Shown piece after piece: positions 60,372 to 64,000 of a DNA stretch of 64,000 nt (its first letter is position 1; each line of letters begins with the position of its first letter). This stretch comes from Bacillota bacterium. Its GTDB lineage: Bacteria > Bacillota > Clostridia > Lachnospirales > Lachnospiraceae. The position numbers were made by a program, and so were the translations under genes. Location: contig JAEYPP010000016.1 in the NCBI GenBank assembly GCA_023410575.1, positions 201,455 to 265,454 on the forward strand. The letters are read 5' to 3'. The notes under the pieces are model-generated. The model made no database searches. It saw only the letters and a list, made by a program, of their open reading frames with translations, and was not told the origin of the DNA.

Positions 60372-60707
60372 ATGGAAAAGTATATTAAAAACTTATCAAT
60401 TAGTGTAATGTTAGCCGTTGTATTTTTTTTCTTGAGTCTATTTGGTGCTGCTAATGGCGAGGCTATGAATATGCCGCAATTTATAACTAATATATTAACT
60501 GCAGGTGCCAATGTATTAGTTTTTGCTGTACCGCTTTTGTATACGGGAACGTTTGCGATGGGTATGGTATCATTTTTTAAAAGAATAGTTAGTCAGCAAA
60601 CAAATACATTTACTCAAAAATTTGATAAGTTTCCATTGGTTTGGTTCCTTTTATCATTTTTGTTCTTCATGATATACCTTATATTTGTAAATATTATCTT
60701 TATGTAA
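60372..60707 (+). CDS. Small membrane protein of unknown function
   Basis: A 111-residue hydrophobic protein with three predicted membrane helices (approximately residues 9-28, 42-66 and 88-110). It has no motif I recognise; MVSFFKRIVSQQTN forms a basic loop between the second and third helices. GGAGGTATGA precedes the ATG at 60372. It sits between leuB and leuC, 104 bases after leuB and 16 bases before leuC, so it is part of the leucine operon or starts its second half. Whether it has anything to do with leucine or its precursors is unknown. Confidence 0.65.
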   Translation: MEKYIKNLSISVMLAVVFFFLSLFGAANGEAMNMPQFITNILTAGANVLVFAVPLLYTGTFAMGMVSFFKRIVSQQTNTFTQKFDKFPLVWFLLSFLFFMIYLIFVNIIFM

Positions 60708-60723
60708 TTAGGAGGAAATTATT

Positions 60724-61989
60724 ATGGGAATGACTATGACGCAGAAAATTTTAGCTGCTCATGCTGGACTTGAAAAAGTTACAGCGGGGCAGTTAATTGA
60801 AGCAGATTTGGATATGGTTCTAGCTAATGATATAACAGGGCCAGTTGCAATCCATGAAGTAGAGCGTTTAACTAAGAAAACAGTTTTCGATAAAAATAAA
60901 ATTGCTTTGGTGCCAGATCATTTTACACCAAATAAAGATATTAAATCAGCAGAACATTGTAAATGTGTTCGTGAATTTGCCAAAGCTCATGATATTACGA
61001 ATTATTTCGAGATAGGTGAGATGGGAATTGAACATGCTTTATTACCTGAAAAAGGATTAATTGTTGCAGGTGAAACATGTATTGGCGCAGATTCGCATAC
61101 TTGTACTTATGGAGCTCTCGGAGCATTTTCAACAGGTGTTGGTAGCACTGATATGGGAGCAGGAATGATTACAGGTAAAGCCTGGTTTAAGGTACCTTCT
61201 GCGATAAAATTTGTTTTAACAGGAAAACTTAAGAAGTGGGTTAGTGGCAAAGATCTTATTTTACATATAATTGGAATGATTGGCGTAGATGGAGCACTTT
61301 ATAAATCGATGGAGTTTACCGGAGATGGAGTTGCGTCTCTTTCAATGGATGACCGATTTACAGTTGCTAATATGGCGATTGAAGCGGGAGCAAAAAATGG
61401 AATTTTTCCTGTAGATGAGAAGACGATCTCTTATATGAAGGAACACTCAACAAAACCATATAAAATATATGAAGCAGATGAAGATGCAGTGTATGATGAG
61501 ACTTATACAATTGATTTGTCTGCGTTAGAACCAACAGTGGCGTTTCCTCATCTACCAGAGAACACAAAAACAGTGAAAGAGGCTGGAGATGTTAAGATCG
61601 ATCAAGTTGTGATTGGATCTTGTACGAATGGAAGGATTGATGATTTACGTGCAGCAGCAGCTGTATTAGAAGGCAGAAAAGTAGCGAAGGGGATAAGAGC
61701 TATTATCTTCCCTGCTACTCAGTCGATATATCTTCAAGCAATTGAAGAAGGTTTGATACAAACGTTTATTAAAGCGGGTGCAGTTGTAAGTACTCCAACT
61801 TGTGGACCTTGCTTAGGTGGTCATATGGGTATTCTTGCTGCGGGAGAACGTGCTGTTTCCACTACAAATCGAAATTTCGTGGGTCGTATGGGGCATGTTG
61901 AATCAGAAGTCTATCTCGCAAGCCCTGCTGTGGCAGCAGCAAGTGCTGTGACAGGAAAGATTAGCGAACCATCTGAATTGGGACTGTAG
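60724..61989 (+). CDS. leuC: 3-isopropylmalate dehydratase large subunit
   Basis: LeuC (421 residues) with LeuD isomerises 2-isopropylmalate to 3-isopropylmalate. It is the 4Fe-4S subunit of the aconitase family: the cluster cysteines are in VIGSCTNGRIDDLR and TPTCGPCLGGH. MTMTQKILAAHAG at the N-terminus, GADSHTCTYGALGAFSTGVGSTD and the RNFVGRMGH segment are typical. The 421-residue length marks the archaeal-clostridial (LeuC2) form, which works with a short LeuD. The leuD start lies 14 bases after the stop. An AGGAGG ribosome site precedes it. Confidence 0.95.
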   Translation: MGMTMTQKILAAHAGLEKVTAGQLIEADLDMVLANDITGPVAIHEVERLTKKTVFDKNKIALVPDHFTPNKDIKSAEHCKCVREFAKAHDITNYFEIGEMGIEHALLPEKGLIVAGETCIGADSHTCTYGALGAFSTGVGSTDMGAGMITGKAWFKVPSAIKFVLTGKLKKWVSGKDLILHIIGMIGVDGALYKSMEFTGDGVASLSMDDRFTVANMAIEAGAKNGIFPVDEKTISYMKEHSTKPYKIYEADEDAVYDETYTIDLSALEPTVAFPHLPENTKTVKEAGDVKIDQVVIGSCTNGRIDDLRAAAAVLEGRKVAKGIRAIIFPATQSIYLQAIEEGLIQTFIKAGAVVSTPTCGPCLGGHMGILAAGERAVSTTNRNFVGRMGHVESEVYLASPAVAAASAVTGKISEPSELGL

Positions 61990-62003
61990 AAAGGGGAAAG
62001 ATA

Positions 62004-62489
62004 ATGAGAGCACATGGTATTGTTCATAAATATGGTGATAATGTAGATACAGATGTAATTATCCCTGCTAGATATTTAAATTCTTCTGATCCAGCGGAAT
62101 TAGCGAAGAATTGTATGGAGGATATTGATAAGGACTTTGTTAAACGCGTGAAAAAAGGCGATATCATCGTCGCTAATAAGAATTTTGGATGTGGCTCGTC
62201 TCGAGAGCATGCGCCAATCGCAATCAAGGCTTCGGGAATTAGCTGTGTAATTGCTGAGACATTCGCAAGAATATTTTATCGCAATTCAATTAATATTGGT
62301 TTACCAATTATTGAGTGTCCTCAAGCTGCAAGGGAAATTGAGGCCGGTGATGAAGTTGAGATTGATTTTGATAGTGGAATTATTTATGACATCACAAAGG
62401 GGACACAATATGTAGGTCAGGCGTTCCCAGAATTCATGCAAAATATTATGAAAGCGGATGGACTAATTAATTATATCAATCAAAAGTAG
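62004..62489 (+). CDS. leuD: 3-isopropylmalate dehydratase small subunit
   Basis: LeuD (161 residues) is the swivel-domain subunit that completes isopropylmalate isomerase. HKYGDNVDTDVIIPARYL at the start and NKNFGCGSSREHAPIAIKA in the centre carry the substrate-binding loop, and AETFARIFYRNSINIGLP follows. The short length is that of the archaeal-clostridial LeuD2. It ends the leucine operon; a long hairpin follows at 62547-62610. The ribosome site is AAAGGGGAAAG. Confidence 0.95.
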   Translation: MRAHGIVHKYGDNVDTDVIIPARYLNSSDPAELAKNCMEDIDKDFVKRVKKGDIIVANKNFGCGSSREHAPIAIKASGISCVIAETFARIFYRNSINIGLPIIECPQAAREIEAGDEVEIDFDSGIIYDITKGTQYVGQAFPEFMQNIMKADGLINYINQK

Positions 62490-62546
62490 TGGTTATCTTA
62501 TCGTGTTAAGTGGAATTAGGAAAAGTATATAAAGAAATAACGTAAT

Positions 62547-62610
62547 GGTGAGTTGGTAACCAAGCAGATGAATTTGAAATTTATTTATCTGCTCTTTGCT
62601 ATCACTCACC
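62547..62610 (+). terminator. Terminator after the leucine operon
   Basis: GGTGAGT (62547-62553) pairs with ACTCACC (62604-62610) around an inner stem AGCAGAT/ATCTGCT, followed by TACTTTTGTGTTT. The T-run is interrupted. Confidence 0.65.
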
Positions 62611-62733
62611 TACTTTTGTGTTTGCGGATGGGTAATTGGTTTCTCTATAAATATGATGATTTTACATTTTGTAACTTCAGAATTATATTGCAAGAATAGG
62701 AATAAAAATCTATTCGTTTTTTAAATTTTACAA

Positions 62734-63139
62734 TTGACTTGCGTTAATTATGGTGATATACTGAGTAAGTTGCTTGGCACTGAATATAAATTGTATATAC
62801 AATTTATATTTTGTGAAATAGCTTGAACAATAAGCCTTGACAAGTATAAAACGTTGTACGGGATGGCTTTATTATCAAATTGTCAGAATAGAATAATTAA
62901 TTCAATTAACTTAGAAAATATTTTTGACAGTAAAAGAGAAACATGATATGCTGGCTGAGCTACTTGAAAAAAATTAAATTGCAAATACAATTTCGGAAGT
63001 AAATAAACCTTTTAAACAAAGGGTTGACAAGTGTGTAGTAATGTGTTAGAGTATTCGAGCTGATAATTGTTTGAAAAGATGAAATAATTCAAAAAACTTT
63101 GAAAAAGTTCTTGACAACAAAAAGAAAGCATGATATACT
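62734..63139 (+). promoter_or_regulatory. Tandem rRNA promoter array
   Basis: Four good promoters and one degenerate one lie in line: TTGACT(62734)-17-TATACT; TTGACA(62837)-17-GGGATG (poor -10); TTGACA(62924)-17-TATGCT; TTGACA(63025)-17-TAGAGT; TTGACA(63111)-17-TATACT. They repeat with a period of about 188 bp (62837 to 63025; 62924 to 63111; also AAATTGTATATACAATTT at 62788 and its variant at 62976), so the region is built from duplicated modules. Such arrays give the high output that ribosomal RNA operons need. Confidence 0.8.
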
Positions 63140-63558
63140 AACGAAGCTGTTGACAGCAAACGACTCAAAGTATGAAATGAGTTGTTGAACATTGAAAACT
63201 GAACAGTGAAACAACCTTGAAATTCGTTGAGAATTCCTAGTCTATAGACTAGGCAAGTTAGTAAAGTCTTGCTTGCAAGACAAGAGGCTAACGAATAGAA
63301 CTGTTTTAAGTCGTATGGCTTAAAAACAACTCCTATATTACGATTTTATCCTAAAAATCGTAATATAGAATCAGTAAACGGAATCAAAGATGACAATTAA
63401 GGCAAACTTAGTAATTTTGCGAAAGCAAAATTTGTCAGCTAATTGTTCTGATAGGATTAAAAATATGAAGGTACCCGCTTGACCGAAGGTCAATCGGTAT
63501 CAGTTTTTAACTTCGTTAAAAACTTTAATTCATGATTAAAATTTTGTCTTTTAAATTT
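63140..63558 (+). promoter_or_regulatory. Structured rRNA leader
   Basis: About 420 bases from the last promoter to the 16S gene. TTGAACATTGAAAACTGAAC at 63185 on resembles the antitermination box A region of Firmicute rRNA leaders. A chain of hairpins follows: an 18-bp palindrome (63236-63253), GTCTTG/CAAGAC (63266-63281), a 15-bp perfect stem (63333-63368), a GAAA-loop stem (AATTTTGC/GCAAAATT), GACC/GGTC, a TTCG-loop stem (63503-63523), and ATTAAAATTT/AAATTTTAAT just before 16S. These would serve antitermination, folding and RNase III processing. No open reading frame is seen. Confidence 0.7.

Positions 63559-64000
<442 letters not shown>

Overview
The window is a 64-kb chromosomal piece of an AT-rich, spore-forming, Gram-positive anaerobe, most likely a member of the Lachnospiraceae (Clostridium cluster XIVa). 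A close relative of Lachnoclostridium phytofermentans is my guess; I could not search for it. The evidence is a 16S rRNA 5' end with clostridial cluster XIVa features, an alpha/beta-type small acid-soluble spore protein, type III glutamine synthetase, a glmS ribozyme, a perfect CIRCE element, and strong Shine-Dalgarno sites throughout. I see no integrase, transposase, prophage, CRISPR array or tRNA gene. It reads as core chromosome with a few accessory genes.

Layout. 1-4.6 kb: 3' end of addA, a spore protein gene, a lipid kinase, and a divergent xylR/xylB pair with a palindromic operator over the xylB promoter. 4.7-8 kb: methyltransferase-hslO, facing a phospholipase D-type cardiolipin synthase across a long palindromic repeat. 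8.2-11.5 kb: glmS with its self-cleaving leader, and ansA. 11.5-15 kb: a CapA-like lipoprotein, a GltD-like flavoprotein and a protein that looks like a ThyX fold lacking the ThyX motif. 15-18 kb: serC-serA-xpt. 18-22.7 kb: a heterodimeric ABC exporter and a TetR regulator. 22.8-34 kb: a chemosensory operon, cheY-cheA-cheW-mcp-cheR-cheB-cheD, ending in a five-PAS hybrid kinase and a free receiver. 34-39 kb: rRNA-type methyltransferase, a 571-bp region with decayed coding traces, yesL-like gene, glgB, mscS. 39-45 kb: glnN, a leucine-rich-repeat lipoprotein, an ABC-F ATPase. 45-48.5 kb: a GH13 protein lacking its catalytic acids, a TraX-like membrane protein and a small conserved protein. 48.5-56.8 kb: htpG under a CIRCE element, then MoxR-DUF58-transglutaminase, then a convergent lipoprotein. 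57-62.5 kb: mutY, a LysR regulator and leuB-(membrane protein)-leuC-leuD. 62.5-64 kb: a ribosomal RNA promoter array, a structured leader and the first ~440 nt of 16S rRNA.

How the parts work together. Glycogen branching (glgB), amino-sugar synthesis (glmS), serine synthesis (serC-serA), leucine synthesis (leuBCD) and glutamine synthesis (glnN) form the metabolic backbone. The chemotaxis block holds a complete phosphorylation and methylation-adaptation circuit with its own receptor, plus a phosphorelay kinase. Gene boundaries are well marked by hairpin terminators and by a family of palindromic repeats (four copies) sitting at gene 3' ends.

The most unusual items are the GH13 glycogen-debranching homologue in which all three catalytic carboxylates are replaced; the intergenic palindromic repeat family; a ribosomal promoter region built of ~188-bp tandem modules; an ABC-F protein whose second P-loop lacks its lysine; and the ThyX-like protein without the RHR motif. 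No clearly new multi-gene defence or biosynthetic system is visible.
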